This document shows, piece after piece, positions 41,501 through 50,707 of a DNA stretch of 64,000 bases. Where the stretch lies: contig OX463822.1 of the NCBI GenBank assembly GCA_949825045.1, positions 31,746,703 to 31,810,702 of the forward strand, written 5' to 3'. The notes beneath the pieces were generated by a model. It was not told where the DNA came from and made no database searches. It was given only the letters and a program-made list of their open reading frames with translations. Source of the DNA: Argyresthia goedartella (Eukaryota; Arthropoda; Insecta; Lepidoptera; Argyresthiidae). Made by a program: the position numbers and the translations under genes. Positions within the stretch are counted from its first letter, which is position 1, and the number at the start of each line of letters is the position of its first letter.

Positions 41501-44500
41501 GGCATTATATTGCCGGCAATATTGCCTCATACAAAAAATGGCAATATTGCCGGTAGAAATGGCAATTTTGACAGCTCGGCACATCTATACCTGCAAGTGA
41601 CATAAAATTATTAACAGAAGAAGCGTTCTCACAAATTGGTGGAGTGGAATGGCGAAAATGTTGTGAATATGAATGAATCAATGAATGAATGGTGCTTCTC
41701 CAGCCAGGGTTCTAAACCTGTTCCGGTCTTTCGGCCGGCATACCAGAGAGCACGAGTTTTGAGGGGGGGCGGAATGACCTGCTCGATAGGAGAGGAAGGA
41801 GCGTGAATTCAATCGACCGACTCTTCAGCCTGAAGCCAATATAGGATATGTGGAATGGGGAGGATATAGGATTTGGAGAGCAGCTGTTGTTTTCTTCAAC
41901 TTCATGTTTTCCTTCTATTTTCAGGTATTGTTATAGGTTGAGTTTCCTGTCCTGTCGTATTCGTTTGGGTTATCCGGTAAGGTCTCCGTTTCGCTTTCGC
42001 TGTCTGTTTCTGGAATATGGTATATTTGGCTCGATGCCTTTCTGACTTCGTCCCTGTTGTGTGCTGATTCTGTCCAGTAACTGTGTTCTTTACCGTAGTA
42101 TTTGATGTCATGCTTAAGGGAATCTTTCCAGGTGTAAATGGGTCGGCCAACTTTCTTCTTCTTTGCTTCGTATTTCAATGCAGCGTGGAGTAGGTGTTTT
42201 TGTGGGCGTCGTAGAATATGTGTATAGTAACACATCCGATGGTTTTTTATTTGTTTGGTTATTGTTTTGCCCTGTAGTAAGTCATGAATTTTGTGGTGTC
42301 TTGGATAGCTTCTGGCGTTCTCGAACATGTCTCTGAGGATCAGGCGTTCATATTTTCTTAGTCTAGAACGGTTTGCTTTGGTGAGGGCTGCCGCTTTAAG
42401 TCCGTATGTTATACACGGTGGTATAACCATTTTGTAAATCAGGCGTACTATTTGCCAGTCCATGTTGGATTTCTTTATAAAATGCATTAGGGCCTTGGAA
42501 TTGCCTATGGCTTGCCGGCATCTCTTCTTTATTGTGTCTCTCCTACTATGTCCTGCCGTTATATATGTGCCGAGATATTTTATTTCGTCTACGGGTCGTA
42601 TTGGAACTCCGTCCAATACGATCACTTGTGGGCGCTGGGTGTCTATGGGGTCTCTTATAAGAATTTTCGTCTTTGTTTCGTTAGTATCGAGCCCTACTGT
42701 TTTAGTAGTGCTTTCAAGTGCGTGACGATTTGGTCAAGGTGTTGTAAATCTTGACAAACGATGATGAGGTCATCCGCGAAGGAGAGAATAAGTGGTAAGA
42801 CTATTTCTTCATCTTGGTCCAGTTTTATGTTGGGAATTTCTTCTTCCAGTGTTTTGAGGACATCATCCATTAATATTGTAAATAGTCTTGGTGACAGTGG
42901 ACAGCCTTGTTTTACTCCTTTTCCTTTGTTGATCAAGTTACTTTGCTGTCCGAACCATTTGATGCAGGTCCGTTCATACATGCAGGCTTTTATTATCCTA
43001 TTGGTTAAAATCTTATCGGTCCTTGAAAGGAGAATATCCTTGAGCACGTTTAGGTCTATAGTATCAAATGCTTTGGCGATATCTAGCGCCAGTACATATG
43101 TTCTGTTACCCGCGCGCCATTCTTCGTCTAATACTCTGCGTAGTGTGAAGATGTGGTCATCGGTGGATCTATTGCGGAGAAATGCTGCTTGGTAGTTCCC
43201 GAGTTCTTTTGTTATCTCGTCTAGTTTGATGAGCATGTATGTCGCGTATATGCGATATCCTGTATTACACATTGTTATATGGCGATAGTCATTGGTGTCT
43301 TGCGGGTTTCTGATTTTGGGGATAGGTACTTGGACAGTTTCATTCCAGGACTCCGGTATTATATTTTCTGTCCATGCTCTGTGCATTGTTTTGGTAATTA
43401 CCTTTAACAGTTGTGGCGGTATTCCTTTGTACAGTTCCGGGACTACCTGATCTGTACCCGGCGCTGTTCCGTTACGCATGCGGCTGATTATCGTTTTTAT
43501 GTCGGCTATTGTTGGACCATTTTCTAGATAGTCAGGGTTTAATGAAGTTTCGTTAGGGATAATCATAATTTTAGGGCCTTCTGATTTCCTTAATTCCTGT
43601 TCCCAGCGTGACATTGGGATAAATCGTTGTTTTTTCCACCGTCTCGATTGAAGCTGGTGTCGTCTGTAATAGTGGTACACGATTTGCATGCGTTTGCTTG
43701 GGTGTTTTTTTCCTAGGCCTTCAAAAAATGCTCTGCATTCTCGTTTTTCTTCATTATCAATAATTTCCTCAAGACGTCGTCGGCATTCTTTGAGTTGTTT
43801 GTTGATTGTTTGGTCGGTTGGTCGACGTCTTTTAAGGAATTTGGCCTTTTGTAATTTTGCCAGAGCAATTCGGTGTTCCAGCGATCTAGCGGGTTTTACG
43901 GAAAGTGTTTTTTGGGCTACTGACTTCATAACCCCTGTAATAGATTCCCACGGAATGTCGGGCGTATATTCGTCGTCATTTTCTTTAAATTTGTAGTTGT
44001 TCGCCGTAAGTTCTTCCATAATCCCGTTATGGTATTTTACTTTTGTGTCATTCATTTCATCTCGTGCTAGGGCGGTGTACGAACACTGTTTATAGTTGAA
44101 CTTTAAAGCTGTTATCGCTTTGTACTTAGTTTGGGTTGTACTCTTTGTTGATTCCATTTGCGTGTCGCCAGTTCTTGGAAGCAGGTTTAGTTGGTCTATT
44201 TCACCCCAGATTATCTTGTGGTCGGAAATATGCAGGTAGCTCCATTGTCCTCTGATGAAGTTAAATGTGTGTGGCGTATTATTCGAGATAATTATATGGT
44301 CTAGTTGTGATTTTGTTTTCCCGTTAGACCATGTGGCCCGACATGACTTGCGAGCCCAGGTGGTTTCTATTTTTAAGTTTTCGCGGGAACAGATATCCAT
44401 TAGCATTTCTCCGATGATATTTGATGATTTGTGTAGGAGATTTGTTCCTATAATTCCCTTTTTCCTGTATTCCTTTGTATCGCCTAGTCCGATATGCGCG

Positions 44501-47500
44501 TTAAAGTCACCTAGCATTAATATTTTGGCTTTGTTTGGTTTCTTTTGATTAATCTTTATAAGTTGCGAAAACGCTGCGGTTGCTCTCGTGGAAGAGCTGG
44601 GGATATGTGCGTTTATTACATATAGTGTATTAGTGGCCGATGTTATTGTTGCTGCCATGGTTTCCAGGTCGCGATTTATATTGTGGACCGTTAAGTTCAG
44701 GTCCTTTCTAATTAGTCTAATAGCTAAGCCACAGTGTGCGATGCTGGTTGTGCCTGATATATACCAGAGATAGTGTTTTGACACGTATGTCCCCGATGTC
44801 ATGTTTGTTTCCTGTACACAGGCTATATGTATGTTTCTGTTTGTCAATTCAGCATCAATGTTGAGTCTCTTAGGTATTTCGGCGCAGTTGTTATCAGTTT
44901 GGCTGTCGGTTGCTAGATTCGTGGGTAAATTTTGTGATTCAAGCAAGTATACGCTGTCGTAGTGGTTTCCTGTGAAGTTGAGGTTGATAGATCCCACTTT
45001 ATCCGCGGGATTCTTGGGCCTGTATGTGAGCGATGGTGTATTTTGCTGGTGGATTGTTACGTTAATTAGAAAGTATTCGGCGGCTGCTATTATAATCTCC
45101 TCTCCAGCCCAAGTGCCGTAATTGCGCAGATTTTTAATGTAGTCATTGAGGGTTTCTTCAGGCTCGGCGATTGCAAACTTTATGTTCTGTTCATCGCAGT
45201 TTTCTTCTACATATTTAACTAGGTCCTTACGAATGTGGGTGTGGTCGAGTGTTAATTGATATAGGTGATTATTTTGGTCAGCAATTGATAAGGCTTTCAT
45301 CTTTTTGGAATGTTGTTGAAAGAAAGAACTTAGAGCTAATTTGATTAATTTGAACTACCTACGTACCTATTGTTTATGGTACGGGTTGTGGCTGTCAAAG
45401 TTTGTGCGTATCTTTGCGCACTTATTCTCGGTATTTTCTAAGATAATTGGAGGCTGGGCCTGGAAGCTTTAAAATAGGCGTGAGAGAAACCCGCTTAGGA
45501 CAAAGAGTCTTTGATTTTATTTTGTTATTGTTCGTCAGCTGCCTTTCGTTAATTGCCTGTTTTCTGCAAGATAGTAAAATGATCCTTTTATGATGTGCAA
45601 GTGTTGGCTTTTACTCGCTATTTCTCAGAATATGCAGTAGGCTTGCATTATTGTTTATTTTATTTTGTAACAGGTCAAGATGGGCTGGTTGGACCGGATG
45701 GTGGCAAATAGTTTAGTTTTGTTTTATTGTGCTTGGGTAGGTTCCTGCCTAGTTTTGTATTTTCGTATACCTATCACCTACCTATTTGTACGGGACTATG
45801 CCTATGGAATAGTTTAGACTTGGCGTAGTAATTTGGAGCGAGAGCGGTATCTGTTTATGAAATGGTAACCAGCATTACGAAGGATGTTACCTGCCAGATA
45901 TAAAGTTAGTTTTGCTGTTTTATCTGATACAGGGCTATCTTAATCGGAGCAATCTCACCAGGTTGTTGCTCAGCTAGTGATCTCACCAGGTTGTTGCTCA
46001 GCTAGTGATACTCTCTGCACTGATATCACCTACTTCAGTTCACTTCATTAGTGCGTAGTAGTGAGGTCCGTGACACGGGTCGAGGTTCAGTCCCTGTGCA
46101 AGGCCCTATTGTTTATTGCTCGTTGGAATTCGTTTTTTCTTAGCTCGTTGTCCAGAGAAGGGGCTTGTTGCACAAAAAAAAAGACGTATTTGCTTCGCCG
46201 TTTTGCAGCTGTGTTAGTTTGAGGAATGTTTTTTTGGCGTAATTTATCTCTTTTGTTTAACTTTTTCTGTCCGGTATTGTTTGGGTTTTATGTCCTTATT
46301 CACGTGCCTGAAGGAAGTGCATGAAAGGGCCTGCCTCTTGGCGTGGGATAACACCACGACTCGTTGCGCAACTCTAGTTTCTATTGACTTAGTATTTATG
46401 ATGATGTATCAAGCACCACGAATATCTGTGATGAAATGAAATAAGTCTGTTTCCCAGGTTGTTGCTGTTGAGAGAGCTTAATTTTATGGGTTAGATTCAC
46501 TTAAGAAATACCTTAAATAATGAAGATTCTACGTCCTATGTAATCGTTTGTGTGTCCGTAGAAAGCAATTCATTGATAAGGTTAGGTTACTGCTGAGGAG
46601 ATATCCCAGTGTCATGATACACCTAATGTGCTGGATAGGGTCGGTTAATACTCCAGGATAACGGCGTGTCGTTAGGGAGTACTGTTATGTATTGCGTGAG
46701 ACGTAAACTCGGGGTCTCTTCTAGTAGATTCGTCTGTGGAGATAAATATTGGTTGCATGCGTTAGGACACTGAATAGGAACGGGCTCACCAGGCAATACT
46801 CGTTGAGTTGTCTCAGCTATGTGCACCTATTGTCGTACATAATATTGTACACGTATTGTCACAGCAGCGTGGCGTAGCCTATTATCTGGTAGGGCGCAGC
46901 TCAGAACCTATCTAATTCACACTTTACGCACTCTACTTTCACACTTGTAGCTATATTAGACACTCTCATATCATCTCGCTGATACAAAATCTCCGAAACG
47001 CGAGAAACCAGAGACAGAACAAAGGCGCGCGCCGGGTTGTAAACTATTGTTTGTTTAAATGCGTTTGCAAGATGTCGGAGGTCTATAGACACGTCCGTTC
47101 GGTCCGGCAACACAAACGCCACTCTCGAATGGCGAAAATGTTGTGAATATGTAAAGAAAATTGAAAACGATTTTATCAAGCAAGATAGAATAATAGAGAG
47201 GCTGGAAGAGCGATTTATAATAAATACCTCTTTATCTTCATCATCTGATGAAGAACAAGAAATGCAAGTGGAGTTCTTGGAATCGTTTTCTAGTTCTGAA
47301 TGAGGTGTTAAGTTTTAGTATGATTTAAATGATATATAATAAATTAGTAAATAATAATAATAATTAGTACATAAAGTAATGTACGATTGATTTACTTTTC
47401 ATGACTTATATTCCTTTGAAGAACCCAATGTATAACAATATTCTTCATACACATATCTTATATACTTCAGGTTCATTAATCTTTGGCATAAATAAAAAAA

Positions 47501-50500
47501 TTACAGTATCAAGATCGTTTTATCCAGTTTCCCCAGTATTGCACGCAACAAATTTTTATTTCCCCATTTGCCATGAGATTGCGGTAGGGCGGAGACTGGT
47601 GGGTTCAAAACAAAAGTTTTATATCACATCTCATCTCACCATTCCCACTATAGTGGGCACACATTAGCGTTGCAATAGCATTCATCGACTCCTCTCAACC
47701 ACTGTACACTCATGATTGGGTCAGTGATACTTACTTATGGCGTGCAACGTTCGAAATTACTAACATTAAGCGTATCTTGGTTACTATGGTTACCATGTAT
47801 GATTCTGTTGGCAGTAGCAGTCGGGTCAATGACCACTATCGCAACACTAACACGTACCCACTATAGCAACCCGCACTCTCCGAACAAGCGCTAAGCCATC
47901 TTCCGCAGCTGTGAGCAGCGCACGCGCCGTCTTCTCGTAGTAGCGCTCGTTGGCTACCATATGTCTTCCTACTAAGTAAGCGACATAATATATTCATGTT
48001 GCTCACTAGATGTTCAGCCAGCTCAATGCTCATAGCTCGGTTTAAACCCAGATACTATAGTTGAAGTAACCAAAGGTACCAACCATGTACCAATGAGATA
48101 AATAATTTATAAATAAATAAATAATTTATCTTAAGTAAATTATATGGAATGACAATGGGCTCCGAGTGCAAAGAGAAAGCGTGGCCGACCCAGAAAAAGA
48201 TTGAGTGATGGATGAGTTGGGTCGTCTCTGGATACAAACTGGTGGGTAACCGCTCAGGACCACAAAGGATGGAAAAAAGGGGCCTTTGCCCAGCAGTGGG
48301 ACACGTTGATGTTAATTATTATTATTAAGAGCCCCACGTTTTATATTATTATTATATTCTATATTCTAAAGGTAATGGAAAACTTCATTACTTCATAGCT
48401 GCAGCGATGGATTTTATTGAATACTCCAGCAAAATGGAGTATTCAATAACTGGTTAAAAATGGGCACAATTGTGCATTTGCCACCCTTTATGGGAAAAGG
48501 CGCTATGATTTATATGAAATTTTCGCGTCCTAGCACTAAGTAAGAAAACTGTCTCTCACCATTCCCACTAGCGACTCTGACTCTCCGCACATGCGCGAAC
48601 GCGTCTTCCGCGGCCGTCAGCAGCCTTGCGCGCCGCTTGCGCACGCGCCGCTCGCGCTCCGCCTCCTCGTAGTAGCGCTCGTTGTGCGTCGAGGCCGAGT
48701 CGCGGCGCCGGCCCGACGCGCTGCCGGTCACGGAGCCACCGCCCGACCTGCGTTTAAGATTAGGGTATTATATAAATTTGGGCATATACATTGCTTCTGG
48801 ACCCACATCAGGATGCCCTGTTTTTAGGGTTCTGAGCCTCAAAAGGTAAGAAAGGAACCCTTATAGGATCACTCGCGTGTCCGTCCGCTTGTCTGTCACT
48901 GGAGTTTTTCTCAAGAACTATAAGGGTTAGTCTTGAAATCTTCTGCGAAAATACTTATCCTGATAACGACAACATAATTCAAGAGTAATATGAAAAAATA
49001 TTTGCTTACAAAAAACTGGTCGATAACATGACAAAATGAAAAAAAAATACGTTGTATGTTATGTAGGGTATTGTTTAAAAGAGCTCTTTATAAATTTTTC
49101 AAATACATATTTATTTATATTTAAGTTTTGATCACTTTATGATAAAAAAAGTCCAAAAAATGACCATTCCCCCCCCCCCCCCCAATCTCCTCCTTACGTG
49201 GAATATAGCAGTACCGCACCAATAACCTTGGTAACAACATTTTGCTATGTAAAATCCAAACTAATCACTCCACCCACACATCCCAACCATTGTACGGTGG
49301 CACGGAACCCTTCGTGCGCGAAGCCATTCTTGCACTTGACCATGATTTGAACACTGGCCTTCTCAATTGTGGTGCAGAATCTCGACCGCTACGCCACAGT
49401 GGTCGACATATCATCAATCATTTGGGCCCCGAAGATAAAAGGCTAGGAAAATATGTGAATCGTGATGCAATAATCATGTGACGTGATGAGCATATGCTAG
49501 TATTAAGAAATAGCAAAACATTCAAACAATCTGAGCTCATTGTTTATTGTGGTCAGACAGAATTATTCTTGGAATGGCTTATTTAAATAATCAGTATTCA
49601 AAACAGCTTAGTGATAGACATATCCCTCCCTGCATGTTTACATTTAAAAAGAAAAATAACAAATTCTTACCTGGCTTGTGAAGCACCATTTGCATTAGAC
49701 CCATCTACGTCATAAAATTTTATACTGGACCCTTTATTCCTCTGAGACTTTGCTATCGGAATCTTCTCCAGGTATGGATTGTATATGGGAAACTCTGAGT
49801 AATACTTCTGCAACACCCACACGGCAGCTCTTTGTATGCTCAACTGTCCAATACAGTAAGAACGGCTTTCTCCATCTGGACTTCTGACCACTTTCATATA
49901 GTATACCGGCTCTAGGTGCCGAATCTCCATTAGAACCACAGCTGTGTAGTGAATGAAGAGCAGTGTATCAGCAAAACTTGATACATAAGACACTAATGCG
50001 GTGTAATCTGTAGCCTCTTCACCAAGGGCTAAGGCTTTTATCGTCTCTGTAATCTGGACTATGTAAAAGAGCCAGTACGAAAATGTACAGACGGCCAGTA
50101 TGACTAAAGTCATCGCACGAAACACGTAAATTCTTGGCAAAATTGCGTTATGCAGTCTTAAAAACACTGCCCACATTCCTATAGCTAAAAGCACTAGTTT
50201 AAAAGCCAGTGAAAGGAAGATCCCTTTGCATTGTGCTGCACAAGATAGCAGTTGTATTCTCTGGCTGGGTTGTATAGCTATGTTGTCAGTTAGGCCTGGG
50301 AAGAAGCCAATTTTCGGCAGCACAACCATGGCCAGTGGGCTGACAAAAGAGACAAATGATAGTCCCAGAGTTATTGTGGTCCCGAAATATCTTGAGCACA
50401 CCATACTGATTCCACTGTCAGATTCTACGGGCCAGTTGCTCACATCTTCTAAAGATTGGGAGCCCTCTGATGTATTTCCTGTTACCGCAGTTGTTGTTTC

Positions 50501-50707
50501 CCCCCAATTCTCATCTTGTGGTAGTATTTGTACTTCAATCACTTCCTGGCCGTCTCTCCCGATTTCAGGGTTTATGTTCACACTGGTCTGGAATGGAGCC
50601 ATGCTGTCTGTGTAGTCTTTGTTACCCTTGTGAGATTTTGCACTTCTGTAACCCAAGATGTATTGTGAATCGTAAACAACTTCAAAATGTGTATAGCTGA
50701 CACACAT
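35523..50707 (-). CDS. Vang: Van Gogh/Strabismus planar cell polarity protein
   Basis: Five exons on the minus strand: 50707-49671, 48747-48560, 39639-39527, 38577-38306, 35559-35523. All phases agree, giving 548 residues, the usual VANGL size. Vang is a four-pass membrane protein of the core planar polarity pathway; it sits at one cell edge and binds Prickle and, across junctions, Frizzled/Flamingo. Visible: the conserved [13 protein letters not shown]; four hydrophobic helices at about residues 107-131, 162-183, 194-217 and 241-262; [68 protein letters not shown], ending in the PDZ-binding ETSV. The first Met is uncertain: [16 protein letters not shown] resembles the family N-terminus, and CAG at ~50697 could be an acceptor. 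Intron 2 is about 8.9 kb, filled by the nested transposon. Confidence 0.95.
35612..36310 (+). mobile_element. Non-autonomous repeat family, copy 2
   Basis: Same order of blocks as 24165-24920, from TGTGTCACAAGGGAGCAAAA to CCGAATGAAAGGTGTGA. It lies in Vang intron 4, ~50 bp upstream of the last exon's acceptor on the gene strand. Confidence 0.8.
36311..36900. other. Vang intron 4 spacer
   Basis: AT-rich spacer between two repeat copies. A 78-codon minus-strand frame here ([20 protein letters not shown], then KRYLKAY) has some protein-like character, reminiscent of an acidic patch plus helix. It may be a transposon relic; not supported as a gene. Confidence 0.3.
36903..37620 (+). mobile_element. 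Non-autonomous repeat family, copy 3
   Basis: Third copy, same orientation, beginning TGTGTCTCAAGGGAGCAGAA and ending CCGAATTAAAGGTGTGA. More diverged than copy 2. Confidence 0.8.
37621..38305. other. Vang intron 4 remainder
   Basis: No gene. Contains the 32-bp-arm hairpin at 38070-38137. CACCCCACCAACAGATGTCGC near 38230 shares TAGATGTCGCT-like words with the hairpin. Confidence 0.4.
38070..38137. repeat. Perfect hairpin, 32-bp arms, 4-nt loop
   Basis: 38070-38101 is the exact reverse complement of 38106-38137; the loop is ATTA. The arms contain AATAGATGTCGCTTATTATA. Confidence 0.95.
38306..38577 (-). CDS. Vang: Vang exon 4
   Basis: Acceptor CCTTTCCCTCCAG before 38577, donor AACAG|GTAAGG after 38306. 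It encodes [60 protein letters not shown] and [14 protein letters not shown]. Phase 0 in, 2 out. This C-terminal region binds Prickle and Dishevelled in the family. Confidence 0.93.
38640..38870 (+). repeat. Dispersed repeat, inverted copy near 54430-54530
   Basis: Ends with GGACCACTGTGGGAGAA, a short spacer and TTTTTTAGATCTCTTTT. The same words appear inverted in Slu7 intron 3 (AAAAGAGATCTAAAAA ... TTTCTCCCACAGTGGTCC). Probably the 3' end of a SINE or LINE. Confidence 0.55.
39285..39475. repeat. Degenerate short tandem repeat
   Basis: Repeats of a ~16-bp unit such as TTCGGGATTTTGAACTT, drifting through TTAGGGATTTCAATCATT and TTCGGTATTCCGAAC. Confidence 0.75.
39527..39639 (-). CDS. Vang: Vang exon 3
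   Basis: Acceptor CTCTATCCGCAG before 39639, donor GATTCG|GTACGA after 39527. It encodes [44 protein letters not shown] and QKYLR are hallmark VANGL blocks. Confidence 0.95.
40570..40645 (+). repeat. LINE 3'-end-like fragment in the transposase intron
   Basis: GTAGGCCTGTGCCCTGCAGT followed by GATGATGATAATGATG resembles the RTE-type LINE 3' end, here within the second intron of the transposase. Confidence 0.45.
41440..41589. mobile_element. 150-bp palindromic element with 8-bp duplication
   Basis: Ends TATAGATGTGCCGAGC and GCTCGGCACATCTATA are perfect inverted repeats. CCTGCAAG at 41432-41439 is repeated at 41590-41597, an 8-bp target duplication as made by hAT transposases. The interior repeats AATATTGCC words on both arms, so the whole unit folds back. 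It interrupts the transposase reading frame, which continues on the far side. Confidence 0.9.
41921..42715 (-). pseudogene. C-terminal part of the OTU/RT polyprotein, shifted frame
   Basis: Continues the polyprotein in another frame: [60 protein letters not shown]. The LINE-typical end is [20 protein letters not shown] then an acidic Ser/Glu-rich tail. The first Met in this frame is at 42625, but coding similarity begins upstream, near 42715. It supplies the RT thumb and a GRP-type nucleic-acid binding tail. Confidence 0.8.
42694..45300 (-). CDS. OTU-like domain, endonuclease and RT polyprotein
   Basis: An 868-residue frame from the first Met ([11 protein letters not shown]). Residues ~1-125 look like the later part of an OTU cysteine-protease fold: [33 protein letters not shown] and the His block [11 protein letters not shown]. 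The usual N-terminal GDGNC box with the catalytic Cys is not seen in or directly upstream of the frame. Residues ~155-385 are an APE endonuclease: [42 protein letters not shown]. The RT follows: [57 protein letters not shown]. The frame ends early at HLKALLKQ; a one-base shift near 42715 leads into the C-terminal frame. Confidence 0.88.
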   Translation of the reverse strand: MKALSIADQNNHLYQLTLDHTHIRKDLVKYVEENCDEQNIKFAIAEPEETLNDYIKNLRNYGTWAGEEIIIAAAEYFLINVTIHQQNTPSLTYRPKNPADKVGSINLNFTGNHYDSVYLLESQNLPTNLATDSQTDNNCAEIPKRLNIDAELTNRNIHIACVQETNMTSGTYVSKHYLWYISGTTSIAHCGLAIRLIRKDLNLTVHNINRDLETMAATITSATNTLYVINAHIPSSSTRATAAFSQLIKINQKKPNKAKILMLGDFNAHIGLGDTKEYRKKGIIGTNLLHKSSNIIGEMLMDICSRENLKIETTWARKSCRATWSNGKTKSQLDHIIISNNTPHTFNFIRGQWSYLHISDHKIIWGEIDQLNLLPRTGDTQMESTKSTTQTKYKAITALKFNYKQCSYTALARDEMNDTKVKYHNGIMEELTANNYKFKENDDEYTPDIPWESITGVMKSVAQKTLSVKPARSLEHRIALAKLQKAKFLKRRRPTDQTINKQLKECRRRLEEIIDNEEKRECRAFFEGLGKKHPSKRMQIVYHYYRRHQLQSRRWKKQRFIPMSRWEQELRKSEGPKIMIIPNETSLNPDYLENGPTIADIKTIISRMRNGTAPGTDQVVPELYKGIPPQLLKVITKTMHRAWTENIIPESWNETVQVPIPKIRNPQDTNDYRHITMCNTGYRIYATYMLIKLDEITKELGNYQAAFLRNRSTDDHIFTLRRVLDEEWRAGNRTYVLALDIAKAFDTIDLNVLKDILLSRTDKILTNRIIKACMYERTCIKWFGQQSNLINKGKGVKQGCPLSPRLFTILMDDVLKTLEEEIPNIKLDQDEEIVLPLILSFADDLIIVCQDLQHLDQIVTHLKALLKQ
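45301..47126 (-). other. 5' region of the OTU/RT retrotransposon
   Basis: 1.8 kb without a long frame. Contains a 28-bp direct repeat at about 45956-46011 (CAGGTTGTTGCTCAGCTAGT) and a B-box-like GGTTCAGTCCC near 46084. No ORF1 recognised. Confidence 0.5.
47630..47965 (-). pseudogene. Partial duplicate of Vang exon 2, split by a MITE
   Basis: On the minus strand it reads [19 protein letters not shown] and VRRVRVA, clearly related to Vang exon 2 ([38 protein letters not shown]). It lacks 24 bp of the basic stretch. The 3' end including the donor GGGAATG|GTGAGA is conserved, but a 213-bp inverted-repeat element sits at the equivalent of CCACTA|GC. It lies ~600 bp downstream of the true exon in Vang intron 2. 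Upstream homology ends at NER, so no acceptor is copied. Confidence 0.85.
47651..47863. mobile_element. 213-bp inverted-repeat MITE, TA duplication
   Basis: Ends TAGTGGGCACACATTAGCG and its imperfect complement ending GTACCCACTA; TA is duplicated at 47649-47650 and 47864-47865. Removing it restores the alignment with Vang exon 2. Confidence 0.85.
48150..48310 (+). repeat. RTE-type LINE 3' fragment
   Basis: GCAAAGAGAAAGCGTGGCCG (encoding KRKRGRPR), then GACCACAAAGGATGG and TTTGCCCAGCAGTGGGACAC, the common 3' end of lepidopteran RTE elements. Confidence 0.7.
48414..48449. repeat. Hairpin, 15-bp arms, 6-nt loop
   Basis: TTATTGAATACTCCA, loop GCAAAA, then the exact complement. Confidence 0.9.
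48560..48747 (-). CDS. Vang: Vang exon 2
   Basis: Acceptor TTAAACGCAG before 48747; donor AATG|GTGAGA after 48560. It encodes [59 protein letters not shown]. Phase 2 in, 1 out. Confidence 0.95.
48822..49345. repeat. Dispersed repeat, same family as 21718-22130
   Basis: Inverted relative to the 21718 copy, with GGAACCCTTATAGGATCACT at one side and GGCACGGAACCCTTCGTGCG at the other. A run of at least 15 C sits at about 49168. Confidence 0.6.
49671..50707 (-). CDS. Vang: Vang exon 1 (first recognised)
   Basis: 346 residues with the cytoplasmic N-terminus and all four membrane helices, ending at donor GCCAG|GTAAGA. An upstream 5' exon is possible because the first Met is not certain. Confidence 0.93.

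Larger units (their letters stand above)
41672..47126 (-). mobile_element. OTU/endonuclease/RT retrotransposon with 25-bp duplication
   Basis: A 5455-bp insertion flanked by an identical 25-bp sequence (41647-41671 and 47127-47151), both part of the interrupted transposase gene. On the minus strand it runs from a 1.8-kb 5' region, through a long frame at 45300, to a 3' tail of CATT repeats next to 41672. Tandem-repeat tails, no poly(A) and an APE endonuclease fit the RTE side of the LINE tree; the exact clade is uncertain. It appears full length at both ends. Confidence 0.88.
40095..47303 (+). pseudogene. DDE transposase gene, spliced and broken
   Basis: Exon 1, 40095-40221, [20 protein letters not shown] ... 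LKRVVELTG, donor G|GTAAGT. Exon 2, 40296-40542, [31 protein letters not shown]; both carry helix-turn-helix-like text. Exon 3 starts at 40687 and holds the catalytic part: [21 protein letters not shown] and [19 protein letters not shown], a DDE_3 (IS630/Tc1-like) pattern with ~81 residues between the second Asp and the Glu by my count. Defects are an in-frame TAA at 40706-40708, the 150-bp insert at 41440-41589 and the retrotransposon at 41672-47126. The C-terminus resumes at 47127 ([17 protein letters not shown] ... [14 protein letters not shown]) and ends at TGA 47301-47303. Exon phases agree. Confidence 0.8.
39940..47590 (+). mobile_element. Intron-containing DDE transposon with nested insertions
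   Basis: The two ends are perfect 22-bp inverted repeats: 39940-39961 starts GCCCTACCGCAATCTCATGG and 47569-47590 is its exact reverse complement. Between them, on the plus strand, is a transposase gene split by two spliceosomal-type introns. It is also interrupted by a 150-bp element at 41440 and a 5.45-kb retrotransposon at 41672. Without these insertions the element is about 2 kb. I see no convincing target duplication outside the ends. It lies in Vang intron 2, opposite to the gene. Confidence 0.85.

Noticed and set aside
42462..44773. Several plus-strand frames of 60-144 codons
   Set aside because: Antisense shadows of the OTU/endonuclease/RT polyprotein.
49242..49481. 79-codon plus-strand frame near the C-run
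   Set aside because: Falls in the dispersed repeat 48822-49345 and shows no domain.
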